A stretch of DNA of 64,000 bases. Origin: Neptunomonas concharum (GTDB lineage Bacteria; Pseudomonadota; Gammaproteobacteria; Pseudomonadales; Balneatricaceae). The number at the start of each line of letters is the position of its first letter. Positions within the stretch are counted from its first letter, which is position 1. The notes beneath the pieces are model-generated. The model saw only the letters and a program-made list of their open reading frames with translations, had not been told where the DNA came from and did not search any database. This document shows positions 18,319 to 28,203 of this stretch, in pieces. Position numbers and translations under genes: made by a program. The stretch lies in assembly GCF_008630635.1 (NCBI RefSeq), contig NZ_CP043869.1:2914501-2978500 (forward strand), in the 5' to 3' direction.

Positions 18319-19036
18319 CCTGAACATTTTTCAGCCGTTAACTTATTCACATGTAGCAGCGCTACTGCTTTCGCTTTTATTGCTAACGGGCTGCCAACAA
18401 GGAGGCACTCGGCCATTTCATATCAAAAACCTCGGTAAATCCGATATTGATATGGTGACTGATGCGCATATGCAGGAACTTAATACACTGGCAAAAGCCC
18501 TGATGATTAAGCTCTATAAGCTCAACCCAAGAGAACTCAAGAAAGCCCCTAAAGGTACGACCATTGCGAAGCGAGTTCAGCAGCTATTTGGTATGCCTCG
18601 CACCGTTCGCTTCACTGAATTAGGGAACGCTTACGGAAACAGTGCCATTCCTCTTACTTTTAACCCCGACTTCCAAGGTGATCGCGTGTTTGCTCTGATG
18701 GCAGGCGTTGCAGGCATGATTCATACTTCTTACAACTTCCAAGATGAGTTCTTCATGCTGGACAAACTCGACCAGCAGAAAATATATAACTGCGCGAGGA
18801 ATTTAGAGTCTATCGCGTGGTTACTAAATAATCGTCGTGATGGCCATGGGAACTTACTGTTATTGAGTAATAGCATTGACGGGGAGACCCGTATTAGCAA
18901 CCTGAGCTTCGAGCGCTTATTTGGGAAAATGATCTCTTTGCAGGATATGATGGCCCGACTGATCGCCGATCAGAACAATCGAGCCATTAACAAAGTGTTA
19001 CATGGCGTGGCTTCAACGACACTCCTGCCGATTTAA
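18308..19036 (+). CDS. Unknown lipoprotein at the end of the Let-type operon
   Basis: 242-aa protein with a lipoprotein signal (hydrophobic stretch to LLTGC, Cys near residue 29), so probably outer-membrane or inner-membrane anchored in the periplasm. It contains LNTLAKALMIKLYKLNPRELKK, FGMPRTVRFTELGN and a helical C-terminal half. I do not recognise the family; it is not PqiC (DUF330). Its start lies inside letB (11-nt overlap), so it probably belongs to the same complex. The ATG at 18308 has a poor ribosome site, and a TTG precedes it directly; coupling to letB translation is likely. Confidence 0.85.
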   Translation: MRCDLNIFQPLTYSHVAALLLSLLLLTGCQQGGTRPFHIKNLGKSDIDMVTDAHMQELNTLAKALMIKLYKLNPRELKKAPKGTTIAKRVQQLFGMPRTVRFTELGNAYGNSAIPLTFNPDFQGDRVFALMAGVAGMIHTSYNFQDEFFMLDKLDQQKIYNCARNLESIAWLLNNRRDGHGNLLLLSNSIDGETRISNLSFERLFGKMISLQDMMARLIADQNNRAINKVLHGVASTTLLPI

Positions 19037-19040
19037 AAGC

Positions 19041-19691
19041 CTAGGATGAACGACTGCTTTCCATCGAGCGAATAAAAGCATCCGATTCTTGAATCGAGCG
19101 CTGCATATCATTAATCAACCGGTCAATGTTTTGGCGTATTCCCGCAAACTCACCTTTCAGCGCCCCAACAGCTCGGGCATTGAGGTTATGTTTGAGGTAT
19201 AAAACATTATCATTCAGCGCGGTAAGGACAGGCTTCATACGTTTTTCCGCGCGCTTCATCACGTACACCAGCTCACCATATCTGCGCTTGGTATCTTTGA
19301 GTTGTTTAGCACTCTGTGCCCTTAAATTCTCGCTTTGATATTGGCCAAGCTCCTCTTCCCACTCTTTAAAAAGGGCTTCAGCGACACTTTCAACACTATC
19401 GATACGCTCAGACACCTGCTCGGCAGCTTCAGCGCTTTGGTCATATTCCTCTTTTAATCGGTTGTAGAGCACATCAAGCTCTCCGCCGCTAAACTGAACA
19501 ACGGCCCGGTATTGTTCCAGAGCATCCCGAAACTGCTCCTGAGCCTCACCTTGAGCATCTCGCGCCTCTTCAACCCGATCCACCAAAATATCGCGCTTAT
19601 GTACACCGACCTTTTCCATAGCCGAGTAATATGCACTTTGACACCCAGACAACAAAATAACTGCCGCCATGAACACGATGCGTTTCAACAT
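19041..19691 (-). CDS. DUF2959-family lipoprotein
   Basis: 216-aa lipoprotein with a signal ending LLSGC (Cys about residue 17), then YYSAMEKVGVHKRDILVDRV, which is the DUF2959 family opening. The rest is almost all helical with heptad-like repeats (EEARDAQGEAQEQFRDALEQ and following), predicted as a long coiled coil. Function unknown. It converges on the Let-type operon, with 4 nt between the stops. It follows the kinase gene by 12 nt on the same strand, so it may share the kinase transcript. Confidence 0.88.
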   Translation of the reverse strand: MLKRIVFMAAVILLSGCQSAYYSAMEKVGVHKRDILVDRVEEARDAQGEAQEQFRDALEQYRAVVQFSGGELDVLYNRLKEEYDQSAEAAEQVSERIDSVESVAEALFKEWEEELGQYQSENLRAQSAKQLKDTKRRYGELVYVMKRAEKRMKPVLTALNDNVLYLKHNLNARAVGALKGEFAGIRQNIDRLINDMQRSIQESDAFIRSMESSRSS

Positions 19692-19703
19692 AGAATTAAC
19701 TCC

Positions 19704-20714
19704 TCAAGCCTCGCGGCAATGCGCCAAGGGCTGATTAATCTGAATCTGACTAATTTTATGGTTTTCATTGAGCATCAGGGTAACATCAGCCCTATCAGGC
19801 ATTTCACCCAACATAGAGCGGGTCAGACGCTCGTAATGCTGAATAAAGCGGTTGATTTCTTCCTCGTTCATGATTCTTAGATGGTCGGTAGGCTGCTGGG
19901 TATCAAAAATATACTTTACTCTGTCTGCAAGTTTCTTCTCTTGGAGAGAGCGCCACTCATATACCGCCTCCATACTAGGAACCTTAAGCATCACCAGCGT
20001 ATCTATCATGCTGAAGAGTTCCTGATATTTCTCTTCGATTTGGCGGTTCACATAACGGCGCCAATCACCATTAGCATCTTCCACCCTCTCAAGCATATTG
20101 ACAGGCTCACTCAGCTGTTGCTGGCTCTGTGGTAAAGCCCCAACACACCAGCCTTCAAACACAATCACATCCACAGGGCCTTGCCACTCTTGCCACACCG
20201 ACGGTGGGCAGCGGTCATCAATCGACTTATCAAAAACCGGTATCTTAGTGGGCTGATCAGGATCTCCCTTTTTTAAGGAGCGAATAATATCGATACCTAG
20301 CTGAACATCATGTGTACCGGGCACACCACGAGTGATGAGTAAAGGATGGACAATTTCTGCCAAGCGCTCCCGTTCGAAACGCGTTTTATACAAGTCATCC
20401 AGAGAAAAACCGACAACCTTCAGACCAAAGGCCTCACTAAGAATCACCTCAATCAAATTAAAGAGTGTTGATTTACCAGCCCCTTGAGCACCATTAATTC
20501 CAACAACCAATGGTCCATTGTGCTGTTTTTTCCGGCACATTAACCAAGCGCCCAAAGGTACATAGATGGACTCAAACATCTCCACCAAACCTATATCCAC
20601 TTTGAGAGACGCAAGCGCCGTAGCAAAGGCTTTTTCGACAGACTTAACAGCCTCTTTTCGCTCAGCATGACTCATACACAACTGGTCTTTGGGCCAGAGT
20701 ACATTCCGATTCAT
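19704..20714 (-). CDS. P-loop kinase, D-glycerate 3-kinase-like (PRK/uridine kinase fold)
   Basis: 336-aa kinase. It has a Walker A motif in VGINGAQGAGKSTLFNLI (about residues 95-110), then VVGFSLDDLYKTRFERERLA and PVFDKSIDDRCP. VIVFEGWCVG follows as the Walker-B/lid region, and then NRQIEEKYQELFSMIDTLVMLKVPS. This order fits the plant GLYK / yeast YGR205W-type glycerate kinase group. It would phosphorylate D-glycerate to 3-phosphoglycerate; the substrate is by similarity only. AAGGG precedes the ATG. It lies 16 nt downstream of an alpha/beta hydrolase. Confidence 0.85.
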   Translation of the reverse strand: MNRNVLWPKDQLCMSHAERKEAVKSVEKAFATALASLKVDIGLVEMFESIYVPLGAWLMCRKKQHNGPLVVGINGAQGAGKSTLFNLIEVILSEAFGLKVVGFSLDDLYKTRFERERLAEIVHPLLITRGVPGTHDVQLGIDIIRSLKKGDPDQPTKIPVFDKSIDDRCPPSVWQEWQGPVDVIVFEGWCVGALPQSQQQLSEPVNMLERVEDANGDWRRYVNRQIEEKYQELFSMIDTLVMLKVPSMEAVYEWRSLQEKKLADRVKYIFDTQQPTDHLRIMNEEEINRFIQHYERLTRSMLGEMPDRADVTLMLNENHKISQIQINQPLAHCREA

Positions 20715-20730
20715 GAACTACCCTTTTCGC

Positions 20731-21657
20731 CTAGTGACTTCTTAACCATTGAATTATTTCTTTAATCTGAACATCCTCCATTAAAGAAGGCACATGGGGA
20801 ACCCCGGGCAAACGGTACAGATGTAAATCTGGGTTTTCGGTTTGCATCTGCTCCACGGTTGCCTGATTGAGCACATCAGACGCATCCCCCCAAATCAACA
20901 TTTGCGGGCAAGATATCATTCGCCATACAGGCCAAAGATCCACATTTTGATCGGAAACCGCGCGAGTGATATCACCAATAGCAGGATCATAATGCTGGGT
21001 CCATTCACTGCCATCTTGCCGAAAGCTATGTTGGGTAACATGTGCCCACTGAGATTCTGTCAGGTTTTTTAGGCCCGGGTAGGTCGCTTGCATAAACTGA
21101 CAGGCTGACGCTAGCGTTGCAAAACGCTTGGGTACTAAGTAATCACCAATACGCTGCAACGACTCTTTTGCAACAAAAGCTCCAATATCGTTGAGTATCA
21201 GCTTGCGAATGGGTGTTTGTGGCATAGCAGCCAATAGCATACCGATAATGCCACCCATGGATGTACCTAACCAATCAACCTGCTTAACATTAAGTCGCGC
21301 CAGCAAAGCCGTCATATCCGATAAGTATTGAGGCATCCCATAACCTGTGGGATCGGATAGCCAGTCGCTTTCCCCACGTCCAACCACATCAGGGCAGATT
21401 ACCCGATAATCTCTGGATAAAGCTTTGGCAATTTCATCGAAGTCTCGACTATTACGGGCAAGACCATGAACGCAGACGATAACTCGGTCGTTATCCTGAC
21501 TCCCCCACTCATGATAAACCATGTTGTGAAAGCCCTTAGCATTTAACCCTTTGACCGATTCTGTTCGCACAGAGTGAATCCTCTTTTGAAGATAGGTTGA
21601 AACGTGACCGGCGCTTGTGATGAAGGCCACAATAGATTTGTCTAAGTTAACACGCAT
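20731..21657 (-). CDS. Alpha/beta hydrolase
   Basis: Serine hydrolase (308 aa from the chosen start) with VCVHGLARNSRDFDEIAKAL, CPDVVGRGESDW, the nucleophile GTSMGG (Ser), LIWGDASDVL (Asp) and a C-terminal PGVPHVPSL (His). The family covers esterases and C-C hydrolases; no substrate can be given. The start is uncertain: ATG 21657 lacks a clear ribosome site, a TTG lies 27 nt further up, and an internal ATG at 21522 (MVYHEW) with AAGGG upstream matches where many homologues begin. It is divergent from the RND pair. Confidence 0.85.
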   Translation of the reverse strand: MRVNLDKSIVAFITSAGHVSTYLQKRIHSVRTESVKGLNAKGFHNMVYHEWGSQDNDRVIVCVHGLARNSRDFDEIAKALSRDYRVICPDVVGRGESDWLSDPTGYGMPQYLSDMTALLARLNVKQVDWLGTSMGGIIGMLLAAMPQTPIRKLILNDIGAFVAKESLQRIGDYLVPKRFATLASACQFMQATYPGLKNLTESQWAHVTQHSFRQDGSEWTQHYDPAIGDITRAVSDQNVDLWPVWRMISCPQMLIWGDASDVLNQATVEQMQTENPDLHLYRLPGVPHVPSLMEDVQIKEIIQWLRSH

Positions 21658-21794
21658 CCGAAAATTGTAAAGTTGCGTAAACAATACCCACGTACACCCA
21701 TAAAACAGTTAAACTATTTTTAGTTTCAAGCACTAACACGATGGAACTAACCCGTTAAGTAGCACTTACGTCTTTGTTCAGGAAAAGAACAGTC

Positions 21795-23069
21795 ATGTCG
21801 GATACAGAAAAAAGCAGTTCAACTTCTCCAGCAACTCGACACCTCAAGTGGCTTTTACCCGTAATCTTTTTAATCGTCGCAGGTGGGGGCTTTTACTTGC
21901 TCAAATCGACAAAACCTCAGGCCCCGTCAAAGCCTGTGACTGAAAAGGTTTGGTCGGTGCAAACTCAGCCGGTGACTTTTCAAAGCCTCAGTCCTGAAAT
22001 CATTCTGTACGGGCAGGTAGAGTCACCTCAACTGACCCAATTATCTTCGGCAGTAACCGCCTTTGTGGATGCTGTGCCCGCACGCGAAGGTATTGCTGTA
22101 TCTAAAGGGGACTTATTAATTCAACTGGACTCAAGGGATGCACAGCTAGTTGTACAGCAGCGCCAAGCAGATTTACACAGCATCCAAGCAAAAATTGATG
22201 CGGCCAATATTCAACATGCCTCAGATCAGGCCGCTTTAAAAATTGAACAAAATCTCTACTCACTCGCTGCGAAAACCGTATCTCGCTATCAGGACTTAGT
22301 AAAACGCAAAGTAGGTTCAGAAGACCAACTCGATAACGCACGACGCAGTTATCAACAACAGGCACTCTCCTTAAACAACCGCAAACAGGCCATTACATCT
22401 TTTCCAGCACAGTTGGCACAACTTGAAGCCGAAAAAAGTCGGATTTCCTCATTATTAGCTACAGCAAAACTCGATCTGGAGCGCACTCAAATCGTGGCTC
22501 CCTATGATGCGCGTGTAGCGTCGATTGCCATCGCATCTGGAGATCGAGTACGTAGCGGCGACCCACTGTTGTCCTTATACAACCCCAAAACGCTACAAGT
22601 ACGTTCACAAATCCCTTCGCGTATATTACCGCAAATCAGGCAAGGGCTGAGTGGGGAGCAAGGGCTAATGGCTCAAGCGAACATTGACGCCACTCCGGTA
22701 ACATTACGTCTTAGCCGCCTCGCCAGCGAAGTCGATAAAGGCAAGTCCGGGGTTGATGCCCTATTTGAGATAGAAGACGGAAAAATCGCACCCGAACCGG
22801 GTCGAACTCTCTCGCTAACCCTGACGCTACCAGCTCAAGATAATATCATTGCTATACCGCCGCTGGCTCTTTACGGAACGGACAGAGTGTATCGGGTTAA
22901 TGACGGTAAACTTGAAGCTGTCACCGTCAATCGCGTGGGTGATACCCGCGCTACAAACAACCAGCCTTGGGTGTTGGTTACCTCCGAGCAACTCTCAGAG
23001 GGCGATAAGATCATCACAACACAGCTTCCTAACGCCATTACTGGCCTCCCTGTAAAGGCGATGGAGTAA
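21795..23069 (+). CDS. RND efflux membrane-fusion (adaptor) protein
   Basis: 424-aa HlyD/AcrA-type adaptor with an N-terminal TM anchor (about residues 18-36, LPVIFLIVAGGGFYLL). The lipoyl halves are FVDAVPAREGIAVSKGDLLIQLD and VAPYDARVASIAIASGDRV, and a long alpha-hairpin between them (about 95-215) has SIQAKIDAANIQHA and NRKQAITSFPAQLAQLEAEK. ATG 21795 is preceded by AGGA. It lies 3 nt before the RND permease. No TolC-like gene is present. Confidence 0.9.
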   Translation: MSDTEKSSSTSPATRHLKWLLPVIFLIVAGGGFYLLKSTKPQAPSKPVTEKVWSVQTQPVTFQSLSPEIILYGQVESPQLTQLSSAVTAFVDAVPAREGIAVSKGDLLIQLDSRDAQLVVQQRQADLHSIQAKIDAANIQHASDQAALKIEQNLYSLAAKTVSRYQDLVKRKVGSEDQLDNARRSYQQQALSLNNRKQAITSFPAQLAQLEAEKSRISSLLATAKLDLERTQIVAPYDARVASIAIASGDRVRSGDPLLSLYNPKTLQVRSQIPSRILPQIRQGLSGEQGLMAQANIDATPVTLRLSRLASEVDKGKSGVDALFEIEDGKIAPEPGRTLSLTLTLPAQDNIIAIPPLALYGTDRVYRVNDGKLEAVTVNRVGDTRATNNQPWVLVTSEQLSEGDKIITTQLPNAITGLPVKAME

Positions 23070-23072
23070 ACG

Positions 23073-26000
23073 ATGAGCAAGCAAATGGGGCCTTTGCAAA
23101 ACCTAACTAGCCTGTTTACCGAGCACAGGGTAGCAGCTAACTTATTGATGATTCTGATGATTTTAGGGGGCGTTTGGGGCATCAAGAAGCTCAACACCCA
23201 GTTTTTCCCCTCTTTTGAGCTTGATATTATCACGGTCGGCGTCTCATGGAGTGGCGCAGCTGCAGAGGATGTTGAACGTTCCATCATTTTGCCCATTGAA
23301 GAGGAGATTCGCGCCATCAATGGCATCGACACCCTCTACTCCACCAGCAGTTTAGGCCGAGCCTCCATTCGCTTGGAACTTGTTGAGGGAGCAGATGTTC
23401 AGTACACACTTGATGAAGTAAAGCAGAAAATGGACAGCATTCGTAACTCGCTGCCCTCTGACGCCGAAGAGCCGGTCGTGCAGCGGGTGATACGTTATGA
23501 AAATATCGCCTCCATGCTGATCACATCCAGCAAAGCCAACCTAGCAGAGCTTCGCTACTTAGCCAGAAAGTTTGAACGGGAACTGCTCGATAAAGGCATT
23601 CGAAAAATTGATTTCTCAGGAATGCCCTCAGAAGAGATTGCTATACAAGTATCCTCTGGGCAACTTAATGCCTTGGGTATGTCACTGAATGACATCGCTA
23701 CAGACATCAGCCAGCGAAGTTTAGATCTACCGGCAGGTACAGCGGCTAAAAGCGATGGCTCTCGGCAAATCCGTAGCCTGAGTCAACAACGGGATGTCGA
23801 AGGTTTTAAACAACTACCTATCATTGCCGATGCGGATGGGCGACTGGTGCGTCTAGGGGATATTGCCGATATCCAATGGCGAGCAGAAGACAAACAGATC
23901 GAGCTAAGCTACCAAGGCCAGCCTGCTATTCTCATGGTGCTTAAACGTACCGAAAACGAAGATACGCTCAAAGCCGCGGCCATTTTAGAAAACTGGCTAA
24001 CAACAGCACGCACCGGACTGCCCGAAGATATTCAACTCATCACCTATGATGAACGCTGGACCCAGGTTCAAGCGCGTATCGACCTACTTCTTAAAAATGG
24101 TTTAGGTGGCTTGGTACTCGTCATTGTTATTCTGTTTCTGTTCTTAAACGCACGAGTGGCGTTCTGGGTCACCGTCGGCATCCCTGTGTCTTTTATGGCA
24201 ACTCTAGCCGTGCTTTACATGATTGGCGGCTCCATCAATATGATCAGCCTATTTGGTCTGATCATGGCACTCGGTATTATCGTGGATGATGCCATTGTCG
24301 TGGGGGAGGATACTTTAACCCATGTTCAGATGGGTGAGAGCGGCTTATCGGCTGCCATCGGTGGTGCTCATCGTATGCTAGGGCCGGTTATCGCCTCCTC
24401 TCTCACTACCATTGCCGCTTTTTTACCCCTGCTGATTATTGGCGGCACCATCGGCAATATTTTGGTGGATATTCCCACAGTAGTGATCTGCGTTATCCTT
24501 GCCTCACTCGTCGAGTGTTTCCTGATACTACCTGGGCATCTGCATCATAGCCTACGTAGCAAAGCCGATTTACATCCATCCAAGATACGTATCGCCCTTG
24601 ATGCTGGCTTTAATCACTTTAAAGACAAAACGTTTCGTCGCATTGTACAAGCAGCGATCCGCTTCAGATGGGCAACACTGGCTGGCGCACTTGCCATGTT
24701 TGTTATTGCCATTGGGCTTATGGCCGGTGGCCGCGTTAAATTTACCTTCTTCCCTGCCGTAGAACGCGAAGTAGTCACTGCCAATGTACAATTTGCAGCA
24801 GGGACGGATAATACTCGTGTCAGGGAGTTTCTTTCTCATTTGGATGCCACCTTGCAAGCAACGGAAGAGCAGCTAGGCGGCGACTTAATTAAGATCGCTT
24901 TTCGCGAGTATGGTAAAGCCAATTTCCCAAGAACCAGCTCAGCACCAACCAATGGTGATGAGTTTGGCTCCCTGTATATCGAGATGACTCCCATCGACAG
25001 CCGTACACTAACCAACCGTGAGATTATTCGTGAATGGCGAAAACAGATTCACGTTCCAGCCGGTGTAGAGAAGTTTTCGATAGATCAATCCACCAGTGGG
25101 CCTCGGGGCAAACCGATAGAGATTAAACTCTCTGGGGCCGATGTTAACCTGCTTAAACAAGCTTCCACAGAAGTGCAAACTCTACTTAAAGAGTATGCAG
25201 GCCTATCGAATATTGATGATGACCTACCCTATGGAACATCCCAGCTCATCTACGAGCTAACGCCCGAGGGCAAAGTCACCGGATTGAAACTGCAACAGGT
25301 AGGGCGACAACTGCGGGCCTCCTTTGAAGGGGTAGAAATACAAACCTTTTACGCAGGGCAAGATGAGGTTGCCGTCAAAGTCATGCTGCCAGATGAAGAG
25401 CGTGATCGTTTAAGTGCACTGGATTATCTGCCCATCGTACTGCCTGATGGTAGCACCGCCCCGCTATCCAATATCGTGAACTTCTCGGCACAGCGGGGTT
25501 TGGACTCTATGCAGCGCATAAACGGTCAGCTCTCCATCAACGTCACCGCTGATCTAGATGAAGCAGCCGCCAACGCCAATGAGATTATTGCCGACCTTGA
25601 AACCGGTAAGCTGGATGCTGTTTTAGACAAATACGGTATCGAAGCCAGCTTTGAAGGCAAGAACAAAAACCAACGCGAAACACTGGCCGATATGCAAACC
25701 GGGTTAATGCTAGCATTAGCGTTAATTTACATTATTCTAGCGTGGGTGTTTGCCTCCTACAGCTGGCCAATTACCGTGATGCTGGCGATACCTCTGGGTC
25801 TGACGGGTGCTATCTTCGGCCACTATATATCCGGCCTAAACCTAACGATTCTTTCGCTCTTTGGTTTCTTTGGCTTATCCGGCATTGTGATCAACGATTC
25901 TATCGTTCTCATCACCTTCTATAAGAAGCTTAGAGCACAAGGGATAGCAGTTGAAAAAGCGATCGAAGAAGCGGCTTGCCAACGTTTACGCGCCGTACTG

Positions 26001-26228
26001 CTCACCTCGCTAACGACCATTGCCGGCTTAACGCCGATTATTTTTGAAACCTCCCTACAGGCCCAGTTCCTGATACCCATGGCCACCTCTATTGTCTTTG
26101 GTCTTGCCTATGGCACGCTGCTGATCTTACTGTTTATTCCAGCCATACTGACCATCTTCGAGCACACCAAAAAATTCTTGGGTTTACGCCTGCACCACGG
26201 CCAATTATCAGACCTTCCAAGAGCCTGA
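23073..26228 (+). CDS. RND family efflux permease (AcrB-type)
   Basis: 1051-aa proton-driven exporter. Visible are TM1 (about 20-40), the FFPSFELDIITVGVSWSGAAAEDVE opening, the TM4 relay GIIVDDAIVVGE with both aspartates, ILPGHLHH after TM6, and a second half with VFASYSWPITVMLAIPLG and GIVINDSIVL. It differs from the permease at 7035 in sequence and in the TM4 motif, so the two pumps are not a recent duplication. Probably cotranscribed with the adaptor. Substrate unknown. Confidence 0.92.
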   Translation: MSKQMGPLQNLTSLFTEHRVAANLLMILMILGGVWGIKKLNTQFFPSFELDIITVGVSWSGAAAEDVERSIILPIEEEIRAINGIDTLYSTSSLGRASIRLELVEGADVQYTLDEVKQKMDSIRNSLPSDAEEPVVQRVIRYENIASMLITSSKANLAELRYLARKFERELLDKGIRKIDFSGMPSEEIAIQVSSGQLNALGMSLNDIATDISQRSLDLPAGTAAKSDGSRQIRSLSQQRDVEGFKQLPIIADADGRLVRLGDIADIQWRAEDKQIELSYQGQPAILMVLKRTENEDTLKAAAILENWLTTARTGLPEDIQLITYDERWTQVQARIDLLLKNGLGGLVLVIVILFLFLNARVAFWVTVGIPVSFMATLAVLYMIGGSINMISLFGLIMALGIIVDDAIVVGEDTLTHVQMGESGLSAAIGGAHRMLGPVIASSLTTIAAFLPLLIIGGTIGNILVDIPTVVICVILASLVECFLILPGHLHHSLRSKADLHPSKIRIALDAGFNHFKDKTFRRIVQAAIRFRWATLAGALAMFVIAIGLMAGGRVKFTFFPAVEREVVTANVQFAAGTDNTRVREFLSHLDATLQATEEQLGGDLIKIAFREYGKANFPRTSSAPTNGDEFGSLYIEMTPIDSRTLTNREIIREWRKQIHVPAGVEKFSIDQSTSGPRGKPIEIKLSGADVNLLKQASTEVQTLLKEYAGLSNIDDDLPYGTSQLIYELTPEGKVTGLKLQQVGRQLRASFEGVEIQTFYAGQDEVAVKVMLPDEERDRLSALDYLPIVLPDGSTAPLSNIVNFSAQRGLDSMQRINGQLSINVTADLDEAAANANEIIADLETGKLDAVLDKYGIEASFEGKNKNQRETLADMQTGLMLALALIYIILAWVFASYSWPITVMLAIPLGLTGAIFGHYISGLNLTILSLFGFFGLSGIVINDSIVLITFYKKLRAQGIAVEKAIEEAACQRLRAVLLTSLTTIAGLTPIIFETSLQAQFLIPMATSIVFGLAYGTLLILLFIPAILTIFEHTKKFLGLRLHHGQLSDLPRA

Positions 26229-26497
26229 TAAATAAGACTATACGGCGGCTTTCCAAACCATAGTCGCCGTATAGATACGCCCTAACCATCTGTTTTAAAA
26301 AACAAAAAAACCAATAACATAAGACTCGTCTCCTTTAAGCAACACAATTTATAAATATTGACCCACGATTAATCCAATACGGCCCTAAAAAACAAAAAAT
26401 AATACGTAACTATTTGTTTTTTAAAAATTTATAAAAACATGGCACATAACCCGCTATTACCTATCTGTCTTTATCACAACATATAGGAAATATGACG
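26229..26497. other. AT-rich intergenic region before the EF-hand gene
   Basis: 269 nt, rich in A/T with repeated AAAACAAAAAA blocks (26300-26310, 26386-26400). It probably carries the promoter of the EF-hand gene. I see no RNA gene or further frame. Confidence 0.5.
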
Positions 26498-26794
26498 ATG
26501 AAAAAACTAATCTCAATCACTGCAATCGCTCTTTTCTCAACAGCGGCTTTAGCACAAACCGCTGAAGTAACCACTGAGCAAACGACAACAGGTGTTGTAC
26601 CTGCGATGCCACTGGTTGCGCAGCCTATTGGCGGCACTGATCTATTTAAAGTATTGGATGCTGATAGCAATGAGATGATCAGCGAAGAGGAAGCCGCAGC
26701 ACACGAACCCGTGCTGGCTCAGTTCAAGGATCTGGACATCAACCAAGATGGCCAATTGAGCGCCGACGAATTTAGCTTATTAGCTAAAGGCTAA
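26498..26794 (+). CDS. Secreted EF-hand calcium-binding protein
   Basis: 98-aa protein with a signal peptide (MKKLISITAIALFSTAALA before QTAEV) and two EF-hand loops: DADSNEMISEEE and DINQDGQLSADE, each with Asp/Asn/Ser at the calcium positions and Glu at position 12. The first loop has Met where Gly is usual. Mature size is about 79 aa. ATG 26498 is preferred over the ATG 6 nt upstream because AGGA then sits at proper distance. Monocistronic with its own terminator. Role unknown; periplasmic calcium buffering or signalling is inference. Confidence 0.88.
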   Translation: MKKLISITAIALFSTAALAQTAEVTTEQTTTGVVPAMPLVAQPIGGTDLFKVLDADSNEMISEEEAAAHEPVLAQFKDLDINQDGQLSADEFSLLAKG

Positions 26795-26821
26795 TCCACC
26801 CCTTTCTATCCAGCGCGTTTT

Positions 26822-26860
26822 CGCTCCGGCACTACCCTCTTTTCGCCGGAGCGTTTTTTT
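26822..26860 (+). terminator. Rho-independent terminator of the EF-hand gene
   Basis: A 9-bp GC-rich stem CGCTCCGGC/GCCGGAGCG with a 14-nt loop is followed by seven T. It lies 27 nt after the stop codon. Confidence 0.92.
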
Positions 26861-26996
26861 GACTCCTCCCCCACTAAATACGTTGCTCTCACATTGTTAT
26901 TATTGATAACGACGATAAGTGCTTAATAGCAGCGGCTGCATCCGGTATAATTTCCAGCCAATTTTGAATCAGATATACGGCCTACAGGAAATCTTT

Positions 26997-28199
26997 ATGA
27001 ACCGGGATTTATCGCGCCTTCAACCTTACCCGTTTGAAAAGCTAACCAAGCTCAAAGCTGAGGTCACACCACCCGCTGAGCTATCTCACATCGCTTTTTC
27101 AATTGGCGAGCCAAAACACGCGTCTCCTGAGTTCGTGGTTAAAACACTCGCTGACAACCTGAATGCCCTATCAAACTACCCAACCACAAAAGGGATTCCT
27201 GAGCTTCGTGAGGCCATTGCGGCTTGGTGTACCCGGCGTTTTAACTTACCTGAGGGTCAGCTAACAGCCGATCATCATGTGCTGCCCGTTAACGGTACCC
27301 GTGAAGCAATTTTTGCCTTCACGCAAGCCGCAGTAGAGCGCAAAGAGGGCGCGTTGGTTATCTCGCCAAACCCTTTTTACCAGATCTACGAAGGGGCAGC
27401 CTACTTAGCGGGAGCTGAGCCTCACTATCTAAATTGCAACGCAGAAAACGGTTTCATCCCTGATTATGATGCGGTACCTGCTGATATTTGGGAACGTTGC
27501 CAAATTCTTTTTATCTGCTCGCCCAGTAACCCAACGGGCGCTGTTACTGATTTTGATACGCTGGCCAAACTGATCAACCTTGCGGATCAATACGATTTCA
27601 TCATTGCTTCTGACGAGTGCTACTCTGAAATTTATTTTGATGAAGCCAACCCACCGGTAGGGCTTTTAGAAGCCTGTGCACGGCTAGGCCGCACGGACTT
27701 TGATAAGTGCGTAGTGATGCATAGTTTATCCAAACGCTCCAACCTACCCGGATTACGCTCTGGCTTTATTGCTGGCGATGCTAAGTTACTGGGGCCATTC
27801 CTCGAATACCGCACTTATCATGGTTGTTCAATGCCGGTTCAACACCAGCTTGCATCGGTAGCCGCATGGGGCGATGAGGCCCACGTTCTACAGAATCGCG
27901 ATTTATATCGAGAGAAGTTTTCAAAAGTGATCGAGATTCTTTCCCCAGTACTCGAGGTTACACAACCAGAGGCCAGCTTTTACCTCTGGGTGAAAACCCC
28001 CATCGCCGATGACCTGTTTGCTCAAAAGCTGTTTGCTGAAAAACATATGACGGTTCTTCCTGGCCGCTATCTATCCAGAGAAACCGAAGGCGTCGTCCCT
28101 GGCGAAGGCTTTGTACGTATGGCATTGGTTGCCACATTAGAGGAGTGCATCGAAGGCGCTCAACGTATCCGCCGCTTTGTAGAAGGATTAAAGGATTAA
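26997..28199 (+). CDS. dapC: Succinyldiaminopimelate transaminase
   Basis: 400-aa PLP-dependent class I/II aminotransferase for the N-succinyl-L,L-diaminopimelate branch of lysine and peptidoglycan precursor synthesis. Landmarks are [32 protein letters not shown], the [10 protein letters not shown] motif, [11 protein letters not shown], and [18 protein letters not shown] with the PLP lysine. The ATG at 26997 has AGGA upstream; the open frame begins further up but without a ribosome site. First gene of dapC-yffB-dapD-dapE, which supports DapC over other aminotransferases. Confidence 0.93.
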   Translation: MNRDLSRLQPYPFEKLTKLKAEVTPPAELSHIAFSIGEPKHASPEFVVKTLADNLNALSNYPTTKGIPELREAIAAWCTRRFNLPEGQLTADHHVLPVNGTREAIFAFTQAAVERKEGALVISPNPFYQIYEGAAYLAGAEPHYLNCNAENGFIPDYDAVPADIWERCQILFICSPSNPTGAVTDFDTLAKLINLADQYDFIIASDECYSEIYFDEANPPVGLLEACARLGRTDFDKCVVMHSLSKRSNLPGLRSGFIAGDAKLLGPFLEYRTYHGCSMPVQHQLASVAAWGDEAHVLQNRDLYREKFSKVIEILSPVLEVTQPEASFYLWVKTPIADDLFAQKLFAEKHMTVLPGRYLSRETEGVVPGEGFVRMALVATLEECIEGAQRIRRFVEGLKD

Positions 28200-28203
28200 A
28201 ACA

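Noticed and set aside
26895-26915. TTATTATTGATAACGACGATAAG before dapC as a Fur box
   Set aside because: Only scattered matches to the consensus, no symmetric ATCATTATC half, and no iron link for the dap operon.
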